In this document: positions 45,701-54,492 of the stretch, piece after piece
How positions within the stretch are numbered: the first letter of the stretch is position 1
Layout: each line of letters begins with the position of its first letter
Source: Erigeron canadensis
Lineage: Eukaryota > Streptophyta > Magnoliopsida > Asterales > Asteraceae
Reading direction: 5' to 3'
DNA: 64,000 nt
NCBI RefSeq assembly: GCF_010389155.1
Contig: NC_057761.1
Span: forward strand, 60,014,587 to 60,078,586
Translations under genes and position numbers: made by a program
The notes under the pieces: generated by a model
What the model was told of the DNA's origin: nothing
Seen by the model: the letters and a program-made list of their open reading frames with translations, nothing else
The model's database searches: none

Positions 45701-47405
45701 TGTTTTACCCAAACATCTTAAAGATTATGTTTTAGATGATAAAGTCAAGTATGGTGTAGAGAAAGTTGTAAATTACTCTAACTTAGGTTCTGAAAATTTA
45801 TGTTTTATTACAAGTTTAAATAAAAGTGTTGAACCTAAGAGTTATAGTGAAGCTTCTAAAGATATGAACTGGGTTCAAGCTATGAATAATGAAATGGAAG
45901 CTTTACATAGAAATAATACTTGGGAGCTTGTTGATCTTCCTAAAGGAAGAGAACCTATAGGATGTAAATGGATATTTAAAATTAAATACAAAGCAAATGG
46001 GGAAATTGAAAGATATAAAGCTAGGCTTGTAGCAAAAGGTTATAGTCAAAGAGTAGGTTTAGATTTTGATGAAACCTTTTCTCCGGTGGTTAAAATGGTG
46101 ACTGTTAGATGCTTATTGTCTCTTGCTGTGAATAATTGTTGGCCCTTATTTCAATTAGATGTTAACAATGCTTTTTTGTATGGTGATTTGAATGAGGATG
46201 TGTATATGTGTTTACCTGAAGGATATTATGATATTAGTTCAAATAAAGTATGTAAACTAGTGAAGTCCTTATATGGACTTAAGCAAGCACCTAGACAATG
46301 GAATGAAAAATTAACAAGTGCTTTAATTGAATATGGATTCAAACAAAGTAAAAGTGATTATTCCTTGTTTACCTTGAATAAAAGTTCTGTGTTTGTTGCC
46401 TTATTAGTATATGTTGATGACATTGTTTTAACTGGTAATGATGTAAAAGAGATTGAAAAGGTAAAAATGTTTATGCAAAATAAGTTCATGATTAAAGATT
46501 TAGGGAAGTTAAAGTATTTTCTTGGAATAGAAGTTATTTATAATACTGTTGGTTTATGTTTGTCACAAAGGAAATATTGTATGGAATTATTGCATGAGTT
46601 TGGTTTGCTTGGCAGTAAACCTACAAAAACTCCTATGGAGAATAATTATACCATTCCTAAAAGTTCTAATGATGAAAAAATCCTGAAAAATATTTCTGTT
46701 TATCAGAAATTAATAGGCAAGCTTATCTATCTTACTTTGACGAGGCCTGATATAAGTTATTCTGTTCATGCTCTTAGTCAGTATATGCATGCTCCTACTG
46801 ATGTTCATCTTAAGTTGGCTTTTAGAGTGTTAAGATATTTAAAACTATCTCCAGGAAAAGGTATTCAAATGACAAAAAATAATAAACTAGACCTTGTTGG
46901 TTATGTTGATTCTGATTGGGGTAGATGTTTGAATTCAAGAAGGCCTGTCACTGGTTTTAGTGTATTTTTTGGAGGTAATCTTGTTTCCTGGAAAAGTAAA
47001 AAACAACAAACAGTTTCTAGGTCCTCAGCTGAAGCTGAATATAGGGCCATGGCAACTGTTACTTGTGAACTTCTTTGGATTATAAATTTGTTGACAGATT
47101 TGAACATTAATCATATTTTACCTGCAAAACTGTTTTGTGATAACAAATCTACTATTCAAATTGCTGGAAATCCAGTTTTTCATGAAAGGACTAAGCATTT
47201 GGAAATTGATTTACATTTGGTAAGGGAAAAGATAACTGCAGGTTTAATAAAAGTGTTCAAAATAGATTCACAAGATAATGTTGCTGACATTCTTACCAAA
47301 AGTCTAAGTTTTGAGCAACATAAATTTCTTTGTTCTAAATTTGGTTTATTTGATCCTTTTCAAGTTAAGATTGAGGGGGAATGTAAAAATGATAAACAAT
47401 CTTAA
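42714..47405 (+). CDS. Copia B gag-pol polyprotein, 1563 aa, intact
   Basis: One frame of 1563 codons. Gag-like N-terminus (LKGTENYNVWSCAMLLAL near 60-77); CCHC knuckle CTHCKGIGHTIDRC at 293-306; Ser/Thr-rich linker; aspartic protease DSG in WISDSGANQHM (about 425); integrase LWHSRLGHPGN...CDIC and SDNGTEF, QQNGIAERKHR; acidic linker (about 870-990); reverse transcriptase GCKWIFKIKY and YVDDIVLTGND; RNase H SSAEAEYRAMA and DNKST. Protease-integrase-RT-RNase H order is Copia. The stop lies 24 bp inside the 3' LTR, so the C-terminus is encoded across the polypurine tract. No key residue loss seen. Confidence 0.97.
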   Translation: MVNTPPGSVHTGNTPPASVHNEESESENEFETKISKLDFGNPLYLHASDITNTPLISLKLKGTENYNVWSCAMLLALETKNKKGFIDGTCVRPLDNEVLALQWDRCNAVVLSWILNCVTEEVFLGQIFSKNATVVWNELKETYDKVDGVITFNLHNKINSLCQNGSPLSEYYHKLNSLWKQFDALIKLPTCVCHAAKDFQEHNQLIKLMQFLMGLDDSYNSVRSQILTNNPLPSVKSAYALLSREESHKTASVNTVTSKSVSNAFVSKFVDNKKRFNGNNNYINRGPNTNLNCTHCKGIGHTIDRCFELIGYPPGYKKRTNFQGSQSNQRRIYNNHVMSDKCVNDNGSSSATTASSSTSAPFSLSNEQMSRLMNLLNEKPGVSANLANMAGTFYNSNSFFNQNFERFFCSSSSTSSKTKHSGWISDSGANQHMTYSSKNIFDEIDVSDLNLTVGHPNGTLAKVKMIGNLKLNNMVTLFDVLIVPEYCVNLLSVHKLARDSKRFIGFDEFRCYIQDLKTRKTLWTSNECGGLYMIDESSICQGVTNNAIYTCYASQLLWHSRLGHPGNQVLNVLKDTLKIDFRSSDSPCDICHKAKQTRLPFPLSNHVSKDIGELVHLDLWGPYKVQSKEGFKYFLTVVDDFSRAVWTFLIKSKTEVNSNIKEFVLLIENQFSKKIKTFRSDNGTEFVNNDLKQFFVSKGIMHQTSNVYTPQQNGIAERKHRHLLNVARSLLFQGELPLYLWTECILTATYLINRIPSSVLDGHSPFYKIYGSEPSLSHLKSFGCLCYATILNNNDKFSSKAEKCVFIGYSNEKKGYKLYSLDNKNIFFSRDVHFYETVFPFKLKKFSVESKFFNDESITHLNFFNENYFDNSNDLLPNPNDEVRDKYRSEGSDNEMDGSHRTTAGPGGQGSLPGSSKSTTSHHQNATFSAENENSEGNISDNTLFSNAENDLHNTENVIHAENGLHADNYQFFESENINLDNVNQTANLRKSERSSVLPKHLKDYVLDDKVKYGVEKVVNYSNLGSENLCFITSLNKSVEPKSYSEASKDMNWVQAMNNEMEALHRNNTWELVDLPKGREPIGCKWIFKIKYKANGEIERYKARLVAKGYSQRVGLDFDETFSPVVKMVTVRCLLSLAVNNCWPLFQLDVNNAFLYGDLNEDVYMCLPEGYYDISSNKVCKLVKSLYGLKQAPRQWNEKLTSALIEYGFKQSKSDYSLFTLNKSSVFVALLVYVDDIVLTGNDVKEIEKVKMFMQNKFMIKDLGKLKYFLGIEVIYNTVGLCLSQRKYCMELLHEFGLLGSKPTKTPMENNYTIPKSSNDEKILKNISVYQKLIGKLIYLTLTRPDISYSVHALSQYMHAPTDVHLKLAFRVLRYLKLSPGKGIQMTKNNKLDLVGYVDSDWGRCLNSRRPVTGFSVFFGGNLVSWKSKKQQTVSRSSAEAEYRAMATVTCELLWIINLLTDLNINHILPAKLFCDNKSTIQIAGNPVFHERTKHLEIDLHLVREKITAGLIKVFKIDSQDNVADILTKSLSFEQHKFLCSKFGLFDPFQVKIEGECKNDKQS
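47369..47381 (+). other. Polypurine tract of Copia B, inside the pol frame
   Basis: GATTGAGGGGGAA immediately before the LTR start at 47382. Its bases also code for IEGE of the polyprotein tail. Confidence 0.8.
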
Positions 47406-47831
47406 CTTGATTTAGTTGTATTTCTACTTACACACTTTCAAGAATTATGCAGGATTATAAGTTTGGGAGCTTTTATCAAGGTCTGGTAAAGTTCAAGGGT
47501 GCAGATTGTAATTATAGAAGAAAGTCTAAAAGTGACAAGAAAAGAATTGTTGAGGGGGCAAAGAAGAAATAGCAGGGGTATATAACCCTGCTTAGGGTTC
47601 TGGATTCGGGATATACAACGATATTATTTCCAGTTTATCTTTCTCTTAAAAATCAATTTTGTGGTTCTTGTTTATGATCATACTGATCATTCTGCTTGTC
47701 AGTTTATTATTCTGTATTTGATTTCTAAACATTTTGTTTAGATTTCATCCTTATTCTCTGTTTGTAATCGAACATTATTAAACAATAATAATAATCACAA
47801 CCGACTTGTTCGTTATTTCAAAATTTCTTCA
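47382..47831 (+). repeat. 3' LTR of Copia B
   Basis: 450 bp, TG...CA, uninterrupted; TATATAA at 47579-47585. Confidence 0.97.
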
Positions 47832-47836
47832 TGTTT

Positions 47837-48169
47837 AAATATACAAGGATAAAACACAACCACATTTTTAGGCCATTCCTTAATTGGTAGGTTGACTTTG
47901 ATTCTTTGATAAGCTGAAACATACTCATCCCTTTTCTTTTTTTATTATAGGCCGGCCTTCTTCAATTCACACGCAGGGGATTGTTTCTGGCACAGTTAAA
48001 CCTGAACTTTTCTAAAACACACACCTCCCTCAAACTGTCATTACTAAAGCCCAGCAGCCTGCATGTATCACAAAACATTTGGTGGAAACCTCATTATACT
48101 ATATATCAATAACTATGCCATCATCATCAACTTTAGCAAGTCCATGTCGTAGTTAGTCAAGGACTAGGT
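47837..48169. other. Host DNA between Copia B and kinase fragment
   Basis: No exon for the missing kinase N-terminal lobe was recognised here. Confidence 0.4.
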
Positions 48170-48934
48170 CTACTTGTGGCTATAAAGCGTTTGGATTCCA
48201 TGTCCAACCAGGGGGAATCTGAGTTTAGAACCGAAATTGAAATGCTTTGTAACTTGCGCCATTGTCATCTGGTGTCTCTGATCGGTTATTGTGATGAAGA
48301 AAACGAAATGATCCTTGTTTATGAATACATGCGCCATGGAACTCTCTATCATCATCTACACAAAGCCGAGATTCCTTTAAATTGGGTGCAACGAATGAAG
48401 ATAGCCATAGGTGCTGGACACGGACTGGATTATCTTCATACAGGCATCGGCACCCATCACGGAATCATACATCATGATGTCAAAACTTCAAACATTCTTT
48501 TGGATAAAAATTTAGCCGCTCTGATTTCGGATTTTGGTTTGTCCAGAATTGGCCCAACTAATCAATCAATGTCGTTCGTTGATGCTAGTGTCAAGGGTTC
48601 ATTTGGGTATTTGGATCCAGAGTATTTCTATACCAGAAGACTGACCAGGAAAACAGATGTATATGCATTTGGGGTCGTATTGTTTGAGTTGCTGTCAGGG
48701 AGGCTCCCAGTGGACATACGTTATGGTGAAGATGAATGTAGCTTGGTAAGGTGGGCTCAAAAATGTCTAAGGGAGCGTAAGTTAGATCAAATGGTTGATT
48801 CTAATATAAAGGGAACGATCTCTCACAAATGCTTAAGGGGATTTGCCCAAATTGCAGGCCATTGTCTGCATAGCGTTCCAAAAAAACGCCCAACCATGAC
48901 TGAGGTTGTGGCCTCACTTCAGGCACTATTGTAA
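48170..48934 (+). pseudogene. 5'-truncated receptor-like kinase domain (CrRLK1L-like)
   Basis: The frame opens at VAIKRLDS (48170) and runs 254 codons to a stop at 48932-48934. It contains the VAIK lysine, the HCHLVSLIGYC motif, a modified catalytic loop HHDVKTSNILL (usual HRD Arg is His), SDFGLS, GSFGYLDPEYF, TRKTDVYAFGVVLFELL and KKRPTM near the end, so subdomains II-XI are present. The glycine-rich ATP loop and any extracellular/transmembrane part are missing; upstream 340 bp separate it from Copia B. Family resemblance is to FERONIA-type/CrRLK1L kinases. Could be a truncated pseudogene or use an undetected upstream exon; the intact 250-codon frame argues for recent truncation. Confidence 0.72.
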
Positions 48935-49340
48935 CTACAGGTTGAATATGCCAGATTATCGACTGTATTCTCTTGGAAGATTTACAAGTTTCCTGTTCTT
49001 GAGATTAGACGAATTTCTGGTATACATAATGTTTTTTCATCAATGATCTATATATGTTGGTATTGGTGCATTGATAACTAATTAACTACAGTATATAAAT
49101 CAATTTCTAAGTACGTAACCAATACATAAAATCATACTGATATTTCAATGTGAACAAAGTTTACTTGCTTACGAATTGTCAAAGTCATCTGTTCTACTTA
49201 TTTTCGAAAGAATACATCTGCCATTTCAGAATTCACAAGTAAAATTCTGTCTCAAATTCTTTTTCTCCCAGTTAATTTATTTGAAAAGGTCGATATTATG
49301 ACGGCCTTTCAGCTGTTATACATGGAAAGGTTTGATCCTC
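48935..49340. other. Intergenic DNA
   Basis: 3' flank of the kinase fragment; nothing recognised. Confidence 0.4.
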
Positions 49341-49344
49341 ATCC

Positions 49345-49530
49345 TATGCAAAGGTTGGAGGGCCTTTTCTACCATTTAGGTAGAACATGGAAGCAGCCTC
49401 TCTACTTAGGTAGAGGTAAGGTTAGTTTGCCTACAACTTAACCTCCCCATACACCGTCGAGGTATTGGGGCTCAAAACCCGCGGAAGGTGGCACTGAGCA
49501 GTTTCTTTCTTTCTTTCTTTCTTTTTCAGC
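49345..49530 (+). mobile_element. Possible SINE
   Basis: The stretch GGTAGAACATGGAAGCAGCC, CTCTCTACTTAGGTAGAGG and ACCGTCGAGGTATTGGGGCT, followed by a (TTTC)n tail (49501-49530), resembles tRNA-derived plant SINEs (Au-like, GCAGCCTCTCTAC...GGTAGAGGTAAGG). I could not confirm A and B boxes or a target duplication. Confidence 0.4.
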
Positions 49531-49750
49531 CGTTAAAGAATTGTTTTTTAGAACGTACAGTATTGTTAATCAAGAGACTCATGTAGGCACATATATCAAC
49601 ATCTTTCAATTAATTCCCATCTATATATTTCGAATTGTTTTATAGTAGTATAAATTAGCAAGCTTTAACCACTTCATTTCTTTCTTTTCTCAAGACCAAT
49701 CTGATACAAGCAGCTCACTACCAAAAATCCTTGAAGACATTAATGTTGAA

Positions 49751-52081
49751 ATGCATGATCACAGTTGGGAAATAGTGGCTGGAGATTTAATAAAGTTCAC
49801 ATATGGTGAAATGGCACGCGTGACAAGAAACTTTGGAGATCACATAAGCTTGGGCAAGGATGGATTTGGAAAGCTTTACAAAGGTTGGGTCGATAAAATG
49901 ACATATTCCCCATGTAAGGATGATACCGGTTTGCCCGTTGTCGTTAGGAAACTTTTTCAGTACAGACATGTAAGTCTAGGAAAGGTCGATATATTGAAGC
50001 ATATACGTACTATTTTACCATTATTTCTGATTATCACTTAATGGTCTGGATTTACTTTTCCAACATTTACTTATGGACGCATATACAATATATATTTATT
50101 ACAATAAAACTTTGCATTATCTGCATATATATATATATATATACTTCTTTCATGAGATGCATGCAGTGGTGACAGTTGATCACTTTGAATGCAGTTTGAC
50201 CTAGAAATGATGAAGAAAAACTACCGTCATCCAAACCTTGTTAAACTCATAGGATACTGCTTGGAAGGTGAAAAGCTCTTACTTGTGCATGAATTCATGC
50301 ATAACGGAAACTTTGATGAGCTCCTTGGTAGTGGTAAGTACGTAGCCCAGACGTTAATCAAATCCGTGTAACAATGGAAGTTTCATTGCAAATTCATCAT
50401 TTATATATGTCTTGCGTGTAGGAGCTGTAGCACGACTTTCGTTGGCTACAAAGGTGAAAATAGCAGTAGGAATTGCTCGAGGAATTGTTTTCTTGAACAA
50501 CATGGAAAATTTCAGTGAGTCTGGGCTATACAGATACAAGATAATGCTTGACAAGGTAGCTAGCTATTTTGGTATTTGCTTTAAAATTTAGTACAAAATG
50601 CAAGTAAGGTGATAGGGTAGCTGTTTATCCCATTTCACTGAAAACAGTCAATATCAAATGTTTTAGATTACGATTAATTACGTCCCGTCCTCTAGCACAA
50701 ACACCTTACAGTTCCAAATTTCCACTCACATATGAATGCACATAACTAAGTAGGATTCATACATTAGTTCCCCAAGTAATTATAAGTTAATCGGTCGTTT
50801 GAAAGTCTATGGCTCGATACTTTATTATCAATGGAGCAAGCTAGTTTTGACCCTAGCTTATAGCAATATTATCATACGAGCTTAGATAGTGACTTCAAAT
50901 CTTCAATAGCAGAGAAACATACTACACTCAAAGGGTCAAGTCATTGCTTGCTGACCGGTTGACCGCCCAGTACTCTTAATTAAGAACACACAGATATATA
51001 TAGGGAAAAGTGAATATAAGGTTGTGTGGCACCTAAGCTTAGGTGTGGAACCCCTCACATACAAATTTTTTAATATTTTTTGATTAATGAATAAATGCTT
51101 GGGCCCCCATGGTTTTTATGGATTAAAAAAACAATATGTGAGTGTTTGACACCTAAACTTAGATAACTAACAGCCTTATATTCCCATCCCCCATATATAT
51201 ATATGGGATTTGAAAAAAGATTTGTAGGTTAACCACCACCAAACCAGTTGCACATCACCACCGGTTGCACACTGCAGTGCACTCTTGTCCATCTTGATGA
51301 AACTAGAAACTAGATACCCATCGACTGCCAATCATAATCATACAAACATGAAATGTCATATGTAAACGGATAACCTCCACACACCACCGCCAGACCGCCA
51401 CTCTAGGTTATTGTGAGCTAATTCTCACAATTATATCAAACGTGGGAGGTGGTTCTTTGCCATACTTTTACTCTGATTTACTTTTTTAATGCTATATATT
51501 TGACACGCCATCATCGGTTTTAACGTATTTACGATACTTGTAGGAATTTACGGCGAAGCTTTCAGATTATGACGTTACTAAGATAGTATACGGTTACTGT
51601 ACATGTGCGTATGATAAAGGGGATCCTAGCTACTATTATCCCGGGTGTGGTAAGTTACTTCAAGTCTCAAGTGTCTCAAATTACTACCCCTAATAATGAC
51701 AATAATAAAAGGAACAACAAAAACTAACAAACCAATAATGAATAGCAATAGCAAGCAAAGCTTTCATTATAGCTGTAGTTCGGTAAGGCAATTGCATACT
51801 TCTAATTAAACAAATGCCATTTCATTTTTTTAGGACCCTTGCTGCTACAGAGCAATCTCTCCGGTTTTGAAGTGGTATTCGCGGAGATTCTAACAGGGAA
51901 GCGAATCTTCCTTGAAAAAGAAAATTGGTTGGAATTTGAAGAAAACTACTACTATAAAAATCTTGCAAAAATATGTTATACAAGTTGCAATGATATGGAT
52001 TCAGAATCACGGATGCTAACAATTTTGAAGGAGTTTGACAAGATGCAATCAGGGCCGGAACTGATAATCACTGATAATTGA
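49751..52081 (+). CDS. RLCK-VII-type pseudokinase, five exons
   Basis: Exons 49751-49969, 50195-50333, 50422-50555, 51544-51649, 51834-52081, all with GT-AG borders and matching phases, total 282 codons with one terminal stop. Exon 1: F-TYGEM-RVTRNFG and [13 protein letters not shown] (ATP loop kept). The VAVK lysine position reads VVVRKL. Exon 2: [19 protein letters not shown]. Exon 3: IAVGIARG; the HRD loop is lost ([13 protein letters not shown]). Exon 4: SDYDVTK replaces SDFGLAK. Exon 5: [13 protein letters not shown] ends the lobe. Known RLCK-VII (PBL) kinases relay immune receptor signals at the plasma membrane. Loss of catalytic Asp, Lys and DFG means it should not phosphorylate. In-frame sequence continues upstream of 49751 to a TTCTCAAG acceptor near 49696, so a further 5' exon may exist. 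Could be a decaying gene, but the intact frame and splicing suggest an expressed pseudokinase. Confidence 0.68.
51003..51190. mobile_element. Small foldback MITE in pseudokinase intron 3
   Basis: GTGAATATAAGGTTGTGTGG (51010) mirrors ACAGCCTTATATTCCCATCCC ending at 51190. The interior GGTGTGGAACCCCTCACATA (about 51040) is mirrored by TATGTGAGTGTTTGACACC (51136). Same type as the element at 53566-53734 (shared ACACTTAAG/ACCTAAGCT and CCCCTCACAT phrases). Confidence 0.6.
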
Positions 52082-52180
52082 TGGGCCAGGCCAAGAGCCC
52101 AAGACCAAAAAGAATCAAAGTATAAAGCAAAAGACGATATGCTAGTACGCGAATCACCACCAAACCGTTGCGGTTACCAC

Positions 52181-52855
52181 AAGTGGCGGATCCACCTTAC
52201 AATGAGGGTGATCCCATGCCGCTCCTCGAGTTTGCTTAATTGTTATAAATTTTTCGTAGTTTATATCAAATAGTTCGATCACTTCTATCCTACGTTTTCA
52301 GTTGGTATTTGTTATTGTTATAAAGGGTTATAAAGGGTCTCAGCCCAAGATAAAAAAAGAAAAGAATTCCAAGCCCACTTGCTAGTTGAAATATCTGGTA
52401 ACGTTCCTTCTTTTACTCTTTCACGTCTTGTAGTACTGTAGGTTAAGAACTTAAGATAGGTTGAATATAAAATAAATCACCAAAAGCCTTTTATTTTATA
52501 TTTTTATCAAAAGTTCTTACATAGCGCTTTACATTTTATAGGGATGTTTAAAGAGGTATTTTGTTTTTATGATTTTAAATTTTTAAATAATTTAACAAAT
52601 GGACTTTTGACTTTTATTTTATGAGTTTTTTTAATAATATTGATATTGCTTTAAAACTAAAAAATAGTTTTAATCAACATTTAATTAACTAATGGGCAAA
52701 TATTATTTAATTATGCATATACTATATGGACTATGAAATATCATTGTATGACACGATATTTTAATTTTCCTTTTTATTTTTTTTTACCATTCGTTAAAGT
52801 GTACGTCGTTAATGATTGGTGCTCCTTGCGAAAAAACTGTTTGGATCCGCCACTG
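52181..52855. mobile_element. hAT-like non-autonomous element, 675 bp
   Basis: Ends AAGTGGCGGATCCA (52181) and TGGATCCGCCACTG (ending 52855), the CAGTGGCGGA terminus seen in plant hAT elements with the first base changed on the left. Exact 8-bp duplication GTTACCAC (52173-52180, 52856-52863). No coding. It sits about 100 bp after the pseudokinase stop, probably in its 3' UTR. Confidence 0.88.
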
Positions 52856-52892
52856 GTTACCACTATCTTTGTCGTATCATGCGGACATCCAT

Positions 52893-52895
<3 letters not shown>

Positions 52896-52933
<38 letters not shown>
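52896..52933. repeat. (TA)n microsatellite
   Basis: About 19 TA units. Confidence 0.9.
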
Positions 52934-52938
<5 letters not shown>

Positions 52939-53238
52939 GGGTAAGTACCCCGAAATGTAAATAACCATGAATAAATGTCTATTGTATTATAGTGAGAATG
53001 AACTAAGGTTTTGGACATTGTATGTTGACAACATGGTAATTGTCCAAATCATATACAATTGGTATACGTGATAACCCATATGAGATGTCACGCCCAAGTT
53101 TTTTGATTAGTTGGTTACATGATTAGAACTTTTTATATTAATTTGTCAACATACAATGTTTAAAATCTTAATTCGTTCCTACTATAAATATTTTTTCATA
53201 ATTACTAACATGTGAATATTTATCCCTATGTAATAATA

Positions 53239-53443
53239 CTAGCATGGTACCCGTGCGTTGCAGTGGATACCTATAACAAGATGTCTCATGTAGTGATTAA
53301 TGAACATAGCATAAATGGACAATCAATTAAAATTAAAACTTTCAAATTAAGGAGAGGGTTGTTTTTTGTAGGGGTGTATTTTGGACAATTCCCCCTATGT
53401 AACTTTCAACGGAAGGTGTATTTTTTTTATTAAGTAGTATAGA
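53239..53443 (-). mobile_element. Short Helitron, 205 bp, minus strand
   Basis: Minus strand: A|TCTATACTACTTAATAAAAA at 53443 to ...CCATGCTAG|T at 53239. The GC-rich subterminal part (CAACGCACGGGTACC) is typical of the 3' end. No target duplication. The 73-codon frame at 53212-53433 crosses it and is spurious. Confidence 0.65.
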
Positions 53444-53565
53444 TAATACAAGGCTAAAAATATTTGATAAAGGTTATAATCTACTTTGCATACAGTTTGT
53501 CAAGATTTGAAAAGTTATACTGTAATACCTTCATTAATTTCTTGTACGTTTTTATACATGTGGAA

Positions 53566-53734
53566 GGGAATATGAGGTTGTTAGACACTTAAGTTGGGTG
53601 AAAAACCCCTGACATGTCATTTTTTAAAAATAAAAAACATATGGACGCAAACATTTATTCAAAACATTAAAAATTAGTATGTGAGGGGTTTTCACCCAAG
53701 TTAGTTGCATAATAGCACCATACTCACTGTTCCC
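53566..53734. mobile_element. Small foldback MITE
   Basis: GGGAATATGAGGTTGTTAGA (53566) against ACTCACTGTTCCC (ending 53734); interior CAAGTTGGGTGAAAAACCCCTGACAT-type arm mirrored by ATGTGAGGGGTTTTCACCC. TTTTTATACAT occurs at 53549-53559 and 53735-53745, a possible 11-bp duplication, leaving GTGGAA as part of the left end. Confidence 0.6.
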
Positions 53735-53779
53735 TTTTTATACATTTAGTCAAATATGTATATTATAGCTTATACTTAA

Positions 53780-54050
53780 TCTATACTATATTATAAAATA
53801 TATCTATTATTGATTTTCAACATTTAACTTAAAATTTCAATATTGATTTTAAGTTTCAACAATGAACATATTATAATGCATGTTGTATCATATATCATAA
53901 CCACATTACATCAATAACTGTTTCCACTACTCACCGGCGCCATGGCCACCACCACCAATCTCCGCCTCCACCACCTCCGCTCGCCACCACCCGTCCCGCC
54001 ACCGCCGCTATTACATCACCACCACCGCTGTAACGCGCGAATGCCTTTCT
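53780..54050 (+). mobile_element. Helitron-like fragment, GC-rich interior
   Basis: Begins A|TCTATACTATATTATAAAAT and matches 29952-30240 over its AT-rich 5' part and its CCACC/CCGCC-rich middle (53938-54030). 3' end not identified; TGTAACGCGCG at 54028 may be a trace of it. Confidence 0.5.
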
Positions 54051-54373
54051 CTCGTAATTGTTAATTAATTATGAAATACATGTATACTTTTTTTAATTAA
54101 CTGAGATATGATCTTCTATGCTAATGCTACTACACTTAAAAAACTTCTGGCAAACGATAAAAATCATGCTAAGAAATTGAGTTAACCGAAAAAAAAAAAG
54201 TACTGGTATTAGTTGTTTATTAAAATATTTTTAAAGGCTTGGGATAGGTATGTGTGTGGGAGGGAGAGTCAACAATCAGTCTTCGGAAAGAAAAGTCAAA
54301 AATGGAATGATTTGTCAGTCACCCCCTTCGATCAATTGAAGTCCCCCACCGCTGCCATTTCCACCTTTCATTC

Positions 54374-54394
54374 TCTCTCTCTCTCTCTCTCTCA
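54374..54394. repeat. (CT)n microsatellite in the RIN4-like 5' region
   Basis: About ten CT units roughly 100 bp upstream of the start codon; plant 5' UTRs often carry such tracts. Confidence 0.85.
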
Positions 54395-54492
54395 GAGCCA
54401 TATTGCGTGTGGGTGTGTATTTTGGTTTCTACTTGTATTCAACAAGTACTCTTCCTAAAAGCCAAGTCAATCAATCATATATATATATATAT

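Larger units (their letters stand above)
39001..47831 (+). mobile_element. Full-length Ty1-Copia LTR retrotransposon (B) with nested solo LTR
   Basis: LTRs begin TGTAAAAATG and end TTTCTTCA: 5' LTR 39001-39220 plus 41888-42118 (451 bp once the insertion is removed), 3' LTR 47382-47831 (450 bp). Exact 5-bp duplication TGTTT (38996-39000, 47832-47836). Primer-binding site TGGTATCAGAGC starts at 42119. Intact gag-pol 42714-47405. The two LTRs differ at only a few positions in the compared segments, so it is young; the solo LTR nested in its 5' LTR is younger still. Confidence 0.97.
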
